From positions 868,001 to 932,000 of the forward strand of contig CAXHTR010000001.1 of assembly GCA_964019655.1 (NCBI GenBank): DNA of 64,000 nucleotides, given 5' to 3'. This DNA comes from Perkinsela sp. pyNocScin1 (lineage: Eukaryota > Euglenozoa > Kinetoplastea > Prokinetoplastida > Perkinselidae). A program made the position numbers and the translations under genes. Within the stretch, counting starts at the first letter, position 1. The number at the start of each line of letters is the position of its first letter. Shown piece by piece: positions 25,244 to 33,730 of this stretch. The notes beneath the pieces are model-generated. The model did no database searches. It saw only the letters and a program-made list of their open reading frames with translations, and was not told the DNA's origin.

Positions 25244-26638
25244 CTAATACTCACAGATTGTGGTGTCTAAACTCTGCGTGTCCTCCATGCGCACCTCCTT
25301 TACATGGTCGTCTGGTTCAATTGACTGCGACGCAAGCACATCGAGCGATACTGGTATAGAGTCCATGCTCCGCTCACTGAATGTACTTTCAGTGCCTTCA
25401 ACTGGTATACTCTCGGTTGTGCCTTCGACGGGTATACTCTCAGTTGCGCCCTCAACGTGCCGGACTATGGCTTGAATGATGTGTGACTTTTTCTTCTTCT
25501 GTGGCCGAATTTTTTCGTCAGAGATGAACTTTTGGAGCTCATGCGCGTAAAACCACTGCTGGAGCTGCCACGCGCTCGTGCCTTTGCCGATGGGAATTCT
25601 GTATGCATTAATGTGCTCGACAGAGAGCTTTCCCGGATTGAGAACCATTTTCCACGCCCACTCCTCTGGCAGCGTATCGATCCACTCGAGCGGTATCTTA
25701 CGCAGTGTGCACGCTGCGATGAGCGCTTTGTGCGAGTCAAAGGGCTCGACCTCTTCTTTCGTAGGTGCTACACCCCGGGTATCGACTCCTTCTGGTTCGT
25801 CTGGGAGAGCAGCAGCCTGGCCCTTTTTCTTCTGCGGCGTACCTTTTCCCTTGGCCTTGCGCTGCACCTTGGCCACTTTCTGCTGCCGCGCGGCTGGGCG
25901 CTTCGGCTCTGCCCGGCTTCGCTTCAGCGGTGTATCGCTGAACAGCGCAACGCGGACATTCTCACGCACACTCTCGTCGGGATTGGGCGCCACAGCTTGG
26001 GGCGATTTCGCCTGTTTCTTCGCCGATTTTGGTGTGGAGGTATTTTTGGCTGGCGTGGAAACAGTCTTGGCCGGTGTTTTTGGTTTCGGCGATTTCTTCG
26101 CGGAGGCAGGGACAGGGCTTTTCATCACTGCTGCCTCAGGACCCTTGACGGGACTTGGTGGCTGTGGTGGCTCAGTGTGGAACGTCTCGTCGAGAATGAT
26201 TTGTGCTATGAAGTGAATGAGCGCCTCGTGCGGCACGCGGACAGTGCTCGACTTGTTGATACCAAAGCCCCGCGCAGTTGCCCGTACGTAAGGCTTATCC
26301 TGCTTCTCTAGAAATTTTGTGACCCCTGCGTGTACGAACCAGGCAGCGAGGCTTGGGAATTTAGCGTCGGACATAATCATATCACGGATTCGGTGTATTT
26401 CAGGCATTTCACCCAAAAGCCTTTCAAAGTCATCGCACGCGAAGAGTGCATCGATGTTCAACGCATCGCATTGGCCTTCAGGCGCCTCCGATTCTGCCTC
26501 TAGAGCAGAAACCTTACTCCGCAGCACTTCGAGCGCCTCTGTTAGAATCTTATACACAGCGACTTCAACACTCGTCAAATGATGCAGCGAGAAGAACTCT
26601 CGGACAACGCCATCGACAAAGGGAACATTGAGGATCAT
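25244..26638 (-). CDS. Hypothetical protein with basic middle and short repeats (464 aa)
   Basis: The first plausible start is ATG 26638 (MILNVPFVDGVVREFFSLHH). Residues 1-150 are helical with a possible coiled coil (TEALEVLRSKVSALEAESEA). Residues 160-290 are K/P/A-rich with TPAK, SPKP and KKSPK units, typical of DNA- or chromatin-associated linkers. Residues 300-400 look folded (HKALIAACTLRKIPLEWIDT, then WAWKMVLNPGKLSVEHINAY). Near the C-terminus, VEGATESIP, VEGTTESIP and VEGTESTF form a degenerate tandem repeat, also seen in DNA as ggtatactctc. It is probably nuclear; no family is recognised. Confidence 0.6.
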   Translation of the reverse strand: MILNVPFVDGVVREFFSLHHLTSVEVAVYKILTEALEVLRSKVSALEAESEAPEGQCDALNIDALFACDDFERLLGEMPEIHRIRDMIMSDAKFPSLAAWFVHAGVTKFLEKQDKPYVRATARGFGINKSSTVRVPHEALIHFIAQIILDETFHTEPPQPPSPVKGPEAAVMKSPVPASAKKSPKPKTPAKTVSTPAKNTSTPKSAKKQAKSPQAVAPNPDESVRENVRVALFSDTPLKRSRAEPKRPAARQQKVAKVQRKAKGKGTPQKKKGQAAALPDEPEGVDTRGVAPTKEEVEPFDSHKALIAACTLRKIPLEWIDTLPEEWAWKMVLNPGKLSVEHINAYRIPIGKGTSAWQLQQWFYAHELQKFISDEKIRPQKKKKSHIIQAIVRHVEGATESIPVEGTTESIPVEGTESTFSERSMDSIPVSLDVLASQSIEPDDHVKEVRMEDTQSLDTTICEY

Positions 26639-26760
26639 AGCGAAGTGGTGGAGAATCTGAAGCGAAAAGAATACAAATGGCTGCAGTATCAAACGAAAAG
26701 AAAAAATTATTCGCGCTGGGTACACATCTTCGTTATTCGTGTACAAAATTTATACTCAAT

Positions 26761-26913
26761 TTAGTCTTCCTTGCGGGACTTGCGCACTGGAAGCTGCTTT
26801 TTCGGATAGGAGTTTGTAGTCGGTGATCCAGTGGGCTTGGGCAGAAGCTGCTGGCGGCTAAGGAAGTACAGCGCGATGATGAGGAGCACGATAAAGAGGA
26901 TAAGGGGCACCAT
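26761..26913 (-). CDS. Small single-pass membrane protein (50 aa)
   Basis: An ATG at 26913 gives MVPLILFIVLLIIALYFLSR, then a proline/lysine-rich tail (QQLLPKPTGSPTT...RKSRKED), ending at TAA 26761-26763. One N-terminal transmembrane helix is followed by a basic cytosolic or matrix tail. The gene fills the gap between the 464-residue gene and the ARF gene with normal spacing on the same strand. Similar tail-basic microproteins occur as small subunits of ER or mitochondrial complexes, but the identity is not known. Confidence 0.6.
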   Translation of the reverse strand: MVPLILFIVLLIIALYFLSRQQLLPKPTGSPTTNSYPKKQLPVRKSRKED

Positions 26914-26985
26914 TGTTAATAATCTAAATACAAACAGACAATTAAAGTCCTGACTATCACTTGTATACCAACGGCACTAACAGAA

Positions 26986-27531
26986 TCAATCTGCGGACGC
27001 GAGGTGCTCAGAAAGCCACTCGAGCCCTTCGTAGAGACCGTCGCCCGTGGAAGCTGAGCAGCCCTGGACGTACCAGTCGCGGTAGCCCACGAAGCCGCGC
27101 AGGTTCATTTGATCAATTGTCTCACGCACGCTCAGGGCACCGTCGGTGTCCTGCTTGTTGCAGTAGAGCAGGAGTGGGGCCCGCTTCGGGCTATTCTCAC
27201 ACAAAAGCTTGCGCAGCGCCTCGCGAGCTTGCTGGATGCGCTCCTTGTCGTTGCTATCGACAACAAAGATGACCGCGTCGGCATCATCATAATAGTGCCC
27301 CCAGAGTGGCCGCAGCGTGTCCTGCCCACCGAGATCCCATACGTCGAAGCGTACGTTCTTGTAGCTGACTGTGTCCACGTTGAACCCGATGGTCGGGACA
27401 GTTGGCTCGTGCCGGCGGAACTTGAGTGAGTTGAGAATGGTTGTCTTGCCTGCGCTATCGAGGCCGACCATAATAACGCGGGCCTTTTTTCGCTCAAAGA
27501 GCGACTTTGCGAGAGAAACGATATTGCCCAT
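26986..27531 (-). CDS. ARF-family small GTPase (181 aa)
   Basis: The start at ATG 27531 gives MGNIVSLAKSLFERKKARVI, with glycine 2 for N-myristoylation. Motifs are complete: P-loop GLDSAGKT, switch PTIGFNVDTV, DxxGQ as WDLGGQDTLRPLW, NKQD, and CSAS before the C-terminus. The length and the WxxYY segment fit ARF1 or ARL1. It recruits coats and tethers to the Golgi when bound to GTP. The frame extends 21 codons upstream, but that part is not conserved and would block myristoylation. Confidence 0.93.
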   Translation of the reverse strand: MGNIVSLAKSLFERKKARVIMVGLDSAGKTTILNSLKFRRHEPTVPTIGFNVDTVSYKNVRFDVWDLGGQDTLRPLWGHYYDDADAVIFVVDSNDKERIQQAREALRKLLCENSPKRAPLLLYCNKQDTDGALSVRETIDQMNLRGFVGYRDWYVQGCSASTGDGLYEGLEWLSEHLASAD

Positions 27532-27661
27532 GATTGCTAATCTCAGTTCATCAATACGCCTAAGAGAAAAAAGGAGAACGTCGTACTGCTCCAAATCAGA
27601 CCAAAAGAGAGAATGCGCTACTATCTTATTGCGATTATATTTGTATCACCTGAGCTCTCGA

Positions 27662-30600
27662 CTAAAGCGCGCGGAGAGCGGCGTCGGTCTGGGCGTCGAC
27701 GGCCTCAGTGCCAATCAGGCCCTTGAGCAACTCTATAATCTTCTCTCGGTGCACACGCACAGCCGGCGCGTTGTGCTGGACGAGCAGAAGTACATACGCG
27801 TGGACAACGCATGCCTCACCCCAGTCGAAGCGGATAGGCAGAACGCGCAGAATGGCCTGAATCAGCTCCTGTTCGACCTCGCCCGGGAGATGACTGATAA
27901 AGTTCTGATGCAGCTTCACGGCACAGCTAGCGACGTTGGCAATCGCGTGGTAGCACTCTTCGACCCAGTGGTGGTCCCGGGAGAAGTTGCCGATGAGATT
28001 CGATGCAATGCTGCATGTGAGCGCCCGCAGGTCTGTGTTGGCCGGACAGAGCGAGCTATCAGATGCTAGGAGCTCGACGCACAGGCCGAGGCCGTAGCTC
28101 GCTGCTTGCATGACTTCGTACGAGTGCGCAGTCGAAAACTTGAGCATCGCCGCAAAGATCTGATTGAATAGCTGCTTTGCAGTCTCTGGCTTGTACTCAA
28201 GGAAGTCATCGAGCACGCAGAGGGCAAGCTTGTGCTCAGCATCGCCCATGTCGTCGCTCAGAAGATTCTGGAAGTCTGGCAGGAACTCCTGTAAGAAGAT
28301 GGGGAAGAACTTGCTTTGTGTCTTGAGCAGTGAGCCGATTACGTCGACGGCTTCAATGAGTAGGCACTCCTCATCTTCATGCTCAGCCATTATGTCGTCC
28401 ACGTCCTCCTCATCCTGGTCCTCGATGGAGGCGAAGAGCTCCTTACGGCGCTTGATGCCCTCCGCGAAGACCTGGCGCATGACGTTTTTAAAGCTGCCAA
28501 TAGCCTCGTCGTCGAGAATGTTCTCTGGGCTGTTCTTCAGAATCTTGTCGAGCGCCGCGAGGAACTCGATGGCGACATCTGTCGTCTCTTCGTTCTTGAG
28601 TGCATCGACGAGCTTTTGCACGAGATGCACGGCGAAGCGTGTGATGGTCTCTGTGTGGGCATTGCCGGAGGCCTTGTTAAACGCAGAGCTCGACTGAATG
28701 CATGAGCCGGCTATGCGCGCACAAAGCGTCTTCATCTCGTCAGTAAAGAAGAATGTGAGCAGCGGCGTGGTGATCTCGATGATCGCCTCCAGATACTGGA
28801 CGACTTGTGAGCCGCACTTCTCGATAATTAGCAGCAGAAGTGCGAGGACGAGCAGCTTATCTTCGATGAGCGAGGTGCGGAGCTTGATACGCTTCTCGCC
28901 TTCACCCTTGTACGAGAGGCGAATGATGTGCGCATCAGCGTTTTCAGCTTCGCTTTCCTGCTCTTCGTCGTCATCGAGCTCAAGCGCACTTGGCTCGCGC
29001 AGGACGCGGAAGATGTACTGCATGACACCGTCCATATAGGGCGAGAAGCCCTCCTCGAGGGTCTTCACCATGTTCGTCCAACCGCGCATAACGTGTCGGA
29101 AAAACAGGTCATCTCCATTGCTTGCTTCGTTCATTTGTCCGACGAGGTAGCCGCAAATGTTGGCCGCGTCGGGGGCGAAGCGCTCCTTGCCGACAGCGAC
29201 TGCCATGAGCGTCACTGCATCGAGCGCTCGGCATCGCAAGAGATCATTTTCCTTGCAAGCTGGGAGGTCGAGGATGGACGTCAGCATCGGGAGAAGCTCG
29301 CCGTAGAAGTGAGCGAGATGCTTGCTTCCGTTTTCGGCAACGGCAGAGATCGTGCCAACGCACTGCTCCTTAACGTAGAGGTGTGGCGTCGATGTCAGGA
29401 GGGATGAAACCTTCACCAAAATGTCATGCGAGAATGCATCGACCTCTTTCGTCGAAGCGCTGTCGCAGAGGTTGCACAGGGATGCAGCAGCGAGCGTTTG
29501 GATGCGCGGGGTGGCATCGTCGAGGCGCTTGTAGATAGCTGGGATGATGAGCGCGTACTTGTTCTCGAGCTCCTTATCGAAGTCTGTGAAGGTTTGCGCG
29601 AGTGAGCTCAGAGCAGCATAGCGGACTCGGGGGTGACTATCGTCGAGATTGCTTAAGACCAAAGAGATGATACTTTCAAGGTTCTTCTTGAATGCAGATT
29701 TGCACCCTTCAGCTATTTGACCGACGCACAGTAAAGCTGCCTGCCGAATGCGCCAGTCCGGATTGTTGACGTTGTCCATAATAGTTTTCTGTGCAAGCGG
29801 TGCCAAGCACTTACCTTTGAGAGCGACGGCCATACGGTCGAGCGCCTCGAGGCCGACATCGTGCTCGGTCGTATCTTCCTCTTCATCCTTATCGATTCCC
29901 TTGTTTCCCCAGTCTTCATCTTCTTCAACTGTCGCAGTGAGTTTCATGGCGAGATTGAAAAACGCGTGAACAAACTCCTTGATCGCTCGCGCCTTCTTGG
30001 GCAGATTCTCGCAAACAACAAGCATGAACTCGACGGCGTACGTTATCACTGCTGCATTGTCGCCAGCTGCATCTGCGATGGTCAATGTCTTCGCGAGAAG
30101 CTGGTTTAGGTACGGTGCAGCGAACTCGATATTATTATCGGCAGCATCTACGAGTGAGTTGAGCATACTCTCAAGCGTCTGCCAGTCTTCCGCACTTTGG
30201 ACATCGTCTAGCGCAGCGATGAATGGTGGAATAACATCAACTATTTTGTGAATGTCGCTCTCATCCATGATAGCAGCGCATTGAGCAATACATTCCCAAC
30301 TAGCAAGCTTAACCTCGCGTGACTGCTTTTGTGAAAGACAGAAGATGAGCGCCGACTTAAAGGCAGGAAAAAGCTCGGTTGCAACAATCTTATCAATGAA
30401 GCATGCCGCGATCTGCTCAAACAAATACAGGCAGCTCACTCGCGTAGCATCGTCTGTCTTTTCAATGCACTCAAGGATGAATGGTACAAGCGAATCCCAG
30501 CTTTTGTCTTCCTTGGTCGCATTAATCATGGATGAAAGGCAGTTGGCGATATTCTTTCGCAAAATCTTTGAATACGGGGCTTGAAACACTTGAATAAGCG

Positions 30601-30865
30601 TAGATTTGATGCTCTCTCTGTCCTCGTTTGAGTAGCCTTCGATCGGCCGAGACCTATCGTCAATGAGGCGCCTCATAAGCACCGCCGACATAGATTTCAA
30701 CGCATCTTCGGCTTCGCTCTGAATAATGGACAAATGCGCTCTGCAGGTTGCTCCAGGATTATTCAAGTGAGTTTCGTAAACCTTCTCTGCTTCTTTTCTC
30801 TCCAAGTTATCAGTCGACATAAGCTTGCGAACAAGATCTTCGAATGATTGAATACCCATGCTCAT
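27662..30865 (-). CDS. IPO5: Importin-5/Kap121-type karyopherin beta (1067 aa)
   Basis: The likely start is ATG 30865 (MSMGIQSFEDLVRKLMSTDN). The whole protein is HEAT repeats. Recognisable IPO5/Kap121 features are CRAHLSIIQSEAEDALKSMS near the N-terminus, the acidic insert EEDEDWGNKGIDKDEEEDTT followed by ALDRMAVALKGK, and WRIRQAALLCVGQIAEGC. Further C-terminal repeats carry FADEL-like and acidic loops. Length agrees with the family (about 1090). It carries ribosomal proteins, histones and other cargo into the nucleus in a Ran-GTP-dependent way. An upstream in-frame extension of 31 codons is unlikely to be used. Confidence 0.92.
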   Translation of the reverse strand: MSMGIQSFEDLVRKLMSTDNLERKEAEKVYETHLNNPGATCRAHLSIIQSEAEDALKSMSAVLMRRLIDDRSRPIEGYSNEDRESIKSTLIQVFQAPYSKILRKNIANCLSSMINATKEDKSWDSLVPFILECIEKTDDATRVSCLYLFEQIAACFIDKIVATELFPAFKSALIFCLSQKQSREVKLASWECIAQCAAIMDESDIHKIVDVIPPFIAALDDVQSAEDWQTLESMLNSLVDAADNNIEFAAPYLNQLLAKTLTIADAAGDNAAVITYAVEFMLVVCENLPKKARAIKEFVHAFFNLAMKLTATVEEDEDWGNKGIDKDEEEDTTEHDVGLEALDRMAVALKGKCLAPLAQKTIMDNVNNPDWRIRQAALLCVGQIAEGCKSAFKKNLESIISLVLSNLDDSHPRVRYAALSSLAQTFTDFDKELENKYALIIPAIYKRLDDATPRIQTLAAASLCNLCDSASTKEVDAFSHDILVKVSSLLTSTPHLYVKEQCVGTISAVAENGSKHLAHFYGELLPMLTSILDLPACKENDLLRCRALDAVTLMAVAVGKERFAPDAANICGYLVGQMNEASNGDDLFFRHVMRGWTNMVKTLEEGFSPYMDGVMQYIFRVLREPSALELDDDEEQESEAENADAHIIRLSYKGEGEKRIKLRTSLIEDKLLVLALLLLIIEKCGSQVVQYLEAIIEITTPLLTFFFTDEMKTLCARIAGSCIQSSSAFNKASGNAHTETITRFAVHLVQKLVDALKNEETTDVAIEFLAALDKILKNSPENILDDEAIGSFKNVMRQVFAEGIKRRKELFASIEDQDEEDVDDIMAEHEDEECLLIEAVDVIGSLLKTQSKFFPIFLQEFLPDFQNLLSDDMGDAEHKLALCVLDDFLEYKPETAKQLFNQIFAAMLKFSTAHSYEVMQAASYGLGLCVELLASDSSLCPANTDLRALTCSIASNLIGNFSRDHHWVEECYHAIANVASCAVKLHQNFISHLPGEVEQELIQAILRVLPIRFDWGEACVVHAYVLLLVQHNAPAVRVHREKIIELLKGLIGTEAVDAQTDAALRAL

Positions 30866-31049
30866 TTTATTGTAAATATGCTTCACAACGAGATTAAAGA
30901 TTGCCTCGGTGACTGAGGCATAGATGCCGCGCACAGAGCAGCATGAAACACTACACAAGTCTGAAGCTTTGCCTATAACCCTGCAAAAGTCTTATGTTCC
31001 TTTCCGACAAATAGATGGATCATGACCCTCCACACTCCTTTCAACATGT

Positions 31050-31994
31050 CTACAAGCACCTCTTCAGGATAAAGTTTGGCCCATGCTCATTATATTCAGA
31101 ACGAGATACACAGATCGAGCTCACAGCTGGTAGCTGGGAAAGAATCGAGCATCCTCTCCAGGCAGTATATTGTGGTTTCGGGGAGCGCCATATTTTGATG
31201 CTGTCTGAATTGCCCAAGCACTTTGAAAGCCTTTCTGTAAAACCATTCATCGCGGAAATACCCCCAGAGACGACAATATTTTCTTGGAGAGTTTCCAAAG
31301 GAACACTTGCAGGTCCCGAGAAAAGGGCAGTCTGAATGAGAGTTTTAGCGTCCAATCGATTCACATTTGGAGCAATCTTATCGGGGCTAAAATAGAATTC
31401 GCCTAGGTCTTTTTTGATACTCGTCTTCAAGTTCAATCTTTTGCCATCCGGTAACGCATGCTCAATGGACCCATCGAGAACTATTTCTGATTCTTCAGCA
31501 GTCGAATATTTTACTTTAAATTTGTGGCAATCAACATCACTTTCAAAACCATGGGATCGCAAAATGAGGTTTTGCAAGCTTCCGGAAAGATTGTAGCTAT
31601 TCACACTAGACGATCGATGAACCATTCCGTCGCTTGCTGTTGTCAAGCGAGTTTGATTGTGACCGAAATCACAGACTAAAGCCGTGCTTAAGCCATGGCA
31701 AACTGCGGATGCATAAGGAGAAGAAACCAAGCAAACAGAGTTCGCCCCCGCTGCTTCAAAATAATGCTGGCACAATATTGCTGGGTCATGTATCTGAAAC
31801 TCCAACGGCATGCAAGAAATTACCCTCATACTGTCTGGATCGTGAACTTTATCCCACCGGTCTCGGAGAATACGGATTTCTTGTTGAAGAGCATCTTCAT
31901 CTTTTCCCGAAGATATAAACTGTTCGATCAAAGGCTCTTTTTCCGGAGCACCTGCCCGTATCTGCAGTGAACCTCTATCTATAATAACTGTCAT
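31050..31994 (-). CDS. Divergent actin-related protein (314 aa)
   Basis: The N-terminus VIIDRGSLQIRAGAPEKEP matches the actin phosphate-1 strand (V-V-D-N-G-S...K-A-G-F). ALVCDFGHNQTRL resembles phosphate 2 (V-D-x-G). ENIVVSGGISAMNGFTERL matches adenosine-binding V-x-x-G-G-x-x...F-x-x-R-L, and the end WRGCSILSQLPAV...ISRSEYNEHGP-like sequence matches the actin C-terminus (SKQEYDESGP). With 314 residues it is shorter than actin (375), losing parts of subdomains 2 and 4. It is therefore an ARP, possibly of the nuclear ARP4/ARP6 kind found in chromatin remodellers; subtype is not resolved. Confidence 0.8.
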   Translation of the reverse strand: MTVIIDRGSLQIRAGAPEKEPLIEQFISSGKDEDALQQEIRILRDRWDKVHDPDSMRVISCMPLEFQIHDPAILCQHYFEAAGANSVCLVSSPYASAVCHGLSTALVCDFGHNQTRLTTASDGMVHRSSSVNSYNLSGSLQNLILRSHGFESDVDCHKFKVKYSTAEESEIVLDGSIEHALPDGKRLNLKTSIKKDLGEFYFSPDKIAPNVNRLDAKTLIQTALFSGPASVPLETLQENIVVSGGISAMNGFTERLSKCLGNSDSIKIWRSPKPQYTAWRGCSILSQLPAVSSICVSRSEYNEHGPNFILKRCL

Positions 31995-32140
31995 TTACAA
32001 TTAAAGAAATATTCCCCAAGATAAGAGCATGAAACCGATGGATATTGTGAATCAAGTTCGCACTTCTTCCAAGCCGTGAAAAGAATGGAAACGTTTGGCA
32101 CTTATGCTTAATGGTACACTAGAGGATACCACTCATAGTT

Positions 32141-32584
32141 TCATCTGCTCGCTGAAAAGGAATCTATAGCAGTGTCAATAGCATTGGATAATGATTCACA
32201 ATCTCTTGATATTCGTTCGAGCTCTTCTTGGAGAATTAAGCGCCCATCCGAATAGCTCTGAATGAAGAACTTCATCTTCTGTTCAAGAGGATGAGGAATT
32301 ACATATCCTGCCGTGTATACATCTTTTCGCGCCATAAGCTTCTCGCGCAATATATTTCCAAGAGTATGATCTTCGTTCAGGAGTGTTATTGTGATGTTCT
32401 GTGTTTGGCACAGCTTAGGGGTTAGTTCCTCTTCTTTTATGCTTTTATCAACTTGCTCATTAACGGAATTATTCTCGATAGTCAGCTTTTTTTCATGATC
32501 GGTTGATACCTGGATATCTCCATTGTGCCTAGCATGAATCTGTTGCTGTATTTTGGTAAATAAGTCTCTCTCGCAAAAGGTCAT
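32141..32584 (-). CDS. RPAC2: RNA polymerase I/III subunit AC19 (147 aa)
   Basis: Residues 60-147 contain ITITLLNEDHTLGNILREKL and then YTAGYVIPHPLEQKMKFFIQ, the alpha-like dimerisation signature of AC19/RPC19 and RPB11 (E-D-H-T-L-G-N...G-Y-x-x-P-H-P). The GY-IPHP form favours AC19 over RPB11. It pairs with AC40 to seed assembly of polymerases I and III. An N-terminal extension of about 60 charged residues is present and unusual in length. The gene is the first of the minus cluster at a divergent strand switch. Confidence 0.85.
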   Translation of the reverse strand: MTFCERDLFTKIQQQIHARHNGDIQVSTDHEKKLTIENNSVNEQVDKSIKEEELTPKLCQTQNITITLLNEDHTLGNILREKLMARKDVYTAGYVIPHPLEQKMKFFIQSYSDGRLILQEELERISRDCESLSNAIDTAIDSFSASR

Positions 32585-33040
32585 TTGTAAAAGGTAGACA
32601 CAGCAATTAATTATATTAAGTTCTTTGCGATCATGCGAGTACGTATTTATTCGAAATTCTGCCCTTTGTTGCTCTTTCCGGGACGAGTCTTTGCAATACT
32701 TCGCGCTGTTATCGGAATCTTTTATTTCGTTGATTTGTCTTGATGGATTGTCATAACCTGTGCGTTGTGTAAGGAAAAGTTATGCTAGAATTACCTTTAC
32801 ATTTGAATTTATACTGCATCGCTTATTTATTCCGCACAATCACAGTTTTTCTTGCGCTAAATGTGTATTGCTACCATTGCCCGATGGTATTGTCGATGTA
32901 ATACCAGTGATTAGTTTATGACCAATCCCCATCAACCAATAAGGACCATCACTAAAATTTAAAGACTATCAGTCTCTGAAACGCTTATCATTCAAAATAG
33001 GGAATCGGTTTTTATAACTCACATCTTCATACAGCATCAA
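32585..33040. promoter_or_regulatory. Divergent strand-switch region
   Basis: This 456-bp AT-rich region lies between AC19 (minus) and the LIM gene (plus). By kinetoplastid organisation it is a candidate polymerase II start region for two polycistrons. It includes a short inverted pair (gatggtattgtc / gatgtaatacc near 32883-32910). No tRNA or ORF was recognised; the promoter role is inference from gene orientation. Confidence 0.4.
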
Positions 33041-33652
33041 ATGTTCTGTCAATCACTGATCCATCTTATTTACGGCAAGCCCACAAAAGGTTTATCGAAA
33101 AGAACTAGACACTGTACACTGTGGTGGGAAAAAGCGCACCCGAAACGATTGACTTTCAGATCAATGCAGACCTTACAGATTTTGCCGGCCGTCCAATCCT
33201 TAAATGAAGAAGTTTATGGATCTTATGCTTTGCAGTACGACCCGACACGGTGGATGGCCAAGTACAGCAAAGACGAAGATGGAAACCCAATGTCTTCAAT
33301 AAGGAGAGCTAATTGTGCGCAATGTAAGCAGAATGTTCCTCTTCAAAACCCTCGTGATTTTCTATGGATCCCTTCTGGAAGAGCACAGTCTCCCAGTAAA
33401 TTCGGATACATATTCCACCCGAATTGCTTTCGGTGTGCAGAATGTAAATACCGCTTCTACTCAAACTTATTCGCTTCAAAAAACGGTCGCTATGTATGTG
33501 TCCATTGTCTCAGAGGTGTTGATGTTGCGAGACCCATCAGAAGATGGCACCTTTCAATGGTTTCACAAGGGAGAGATGATAGTCGAAACACGGGAGAAAT
33601 ATTTCCAAGAAGCCCCAACGACGAGGAATGGCTCTTCGACCCCGACACATGA
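33041..33652 (+). CDS. LIM-domain-like protein (203 aa)
   Basis: From about residue 92 the spacing CAQC...HPNCFRCAEC...CVHC reproduces a LIM double zinc finger (C-x2-C, H-x2-C, C-x2-C, C-x2-C), with GYIFHPNCFRCAECKYRF at the core. The first 90 residues are unrelated, basic and might include a targeting segment (YGKPTKGLSKRTRHCTLWW). The C-terminal tail is charged. LIM domains mediate protein contacts, often with actin. An internal ATG at residue 42 is an alternative start. The first gene of the plus cluster. Confidence 0.7.
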   Translation: MFCQSLIHLIYGKPTKGLSKRTRHCTLWWEKAHPKRLTFRSMQTLQILPAVQSLNEEVYGSYALQYDPTRWMAKYSKDEDGNPMSSIRRANCAQCKQNVPLQNPRDFLWIPSGRAQSPSKFGYIFHPNCFRCAECKYRFYSNLFASKNGRYVCVHCLRGVDVARPIRRWHLSMVSQGRDDSRNTGEIFPRSPNDEEWLFDPDT

Positions 33653-33730
33653 TGTGCTAGTGCTTCGACATGAAGTATAAGATCTTTGCTCTTCGTTTCC
33701 TATCATGCTTTATTGATATTTCAATACTAG

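Noticed and set aside
25532-26311. 259-codon plus-strand frame
   Set aside because: Shadow of the 464-residue minus-strand gene; the product is an R/L/C-rich mix with no motif.
33315-33680. 121-codon frame overlapping the LIM gene
   Set aside because: It is an out-of-phase shadow; the LIM cysteine pattern is in the frame starting at 33041.
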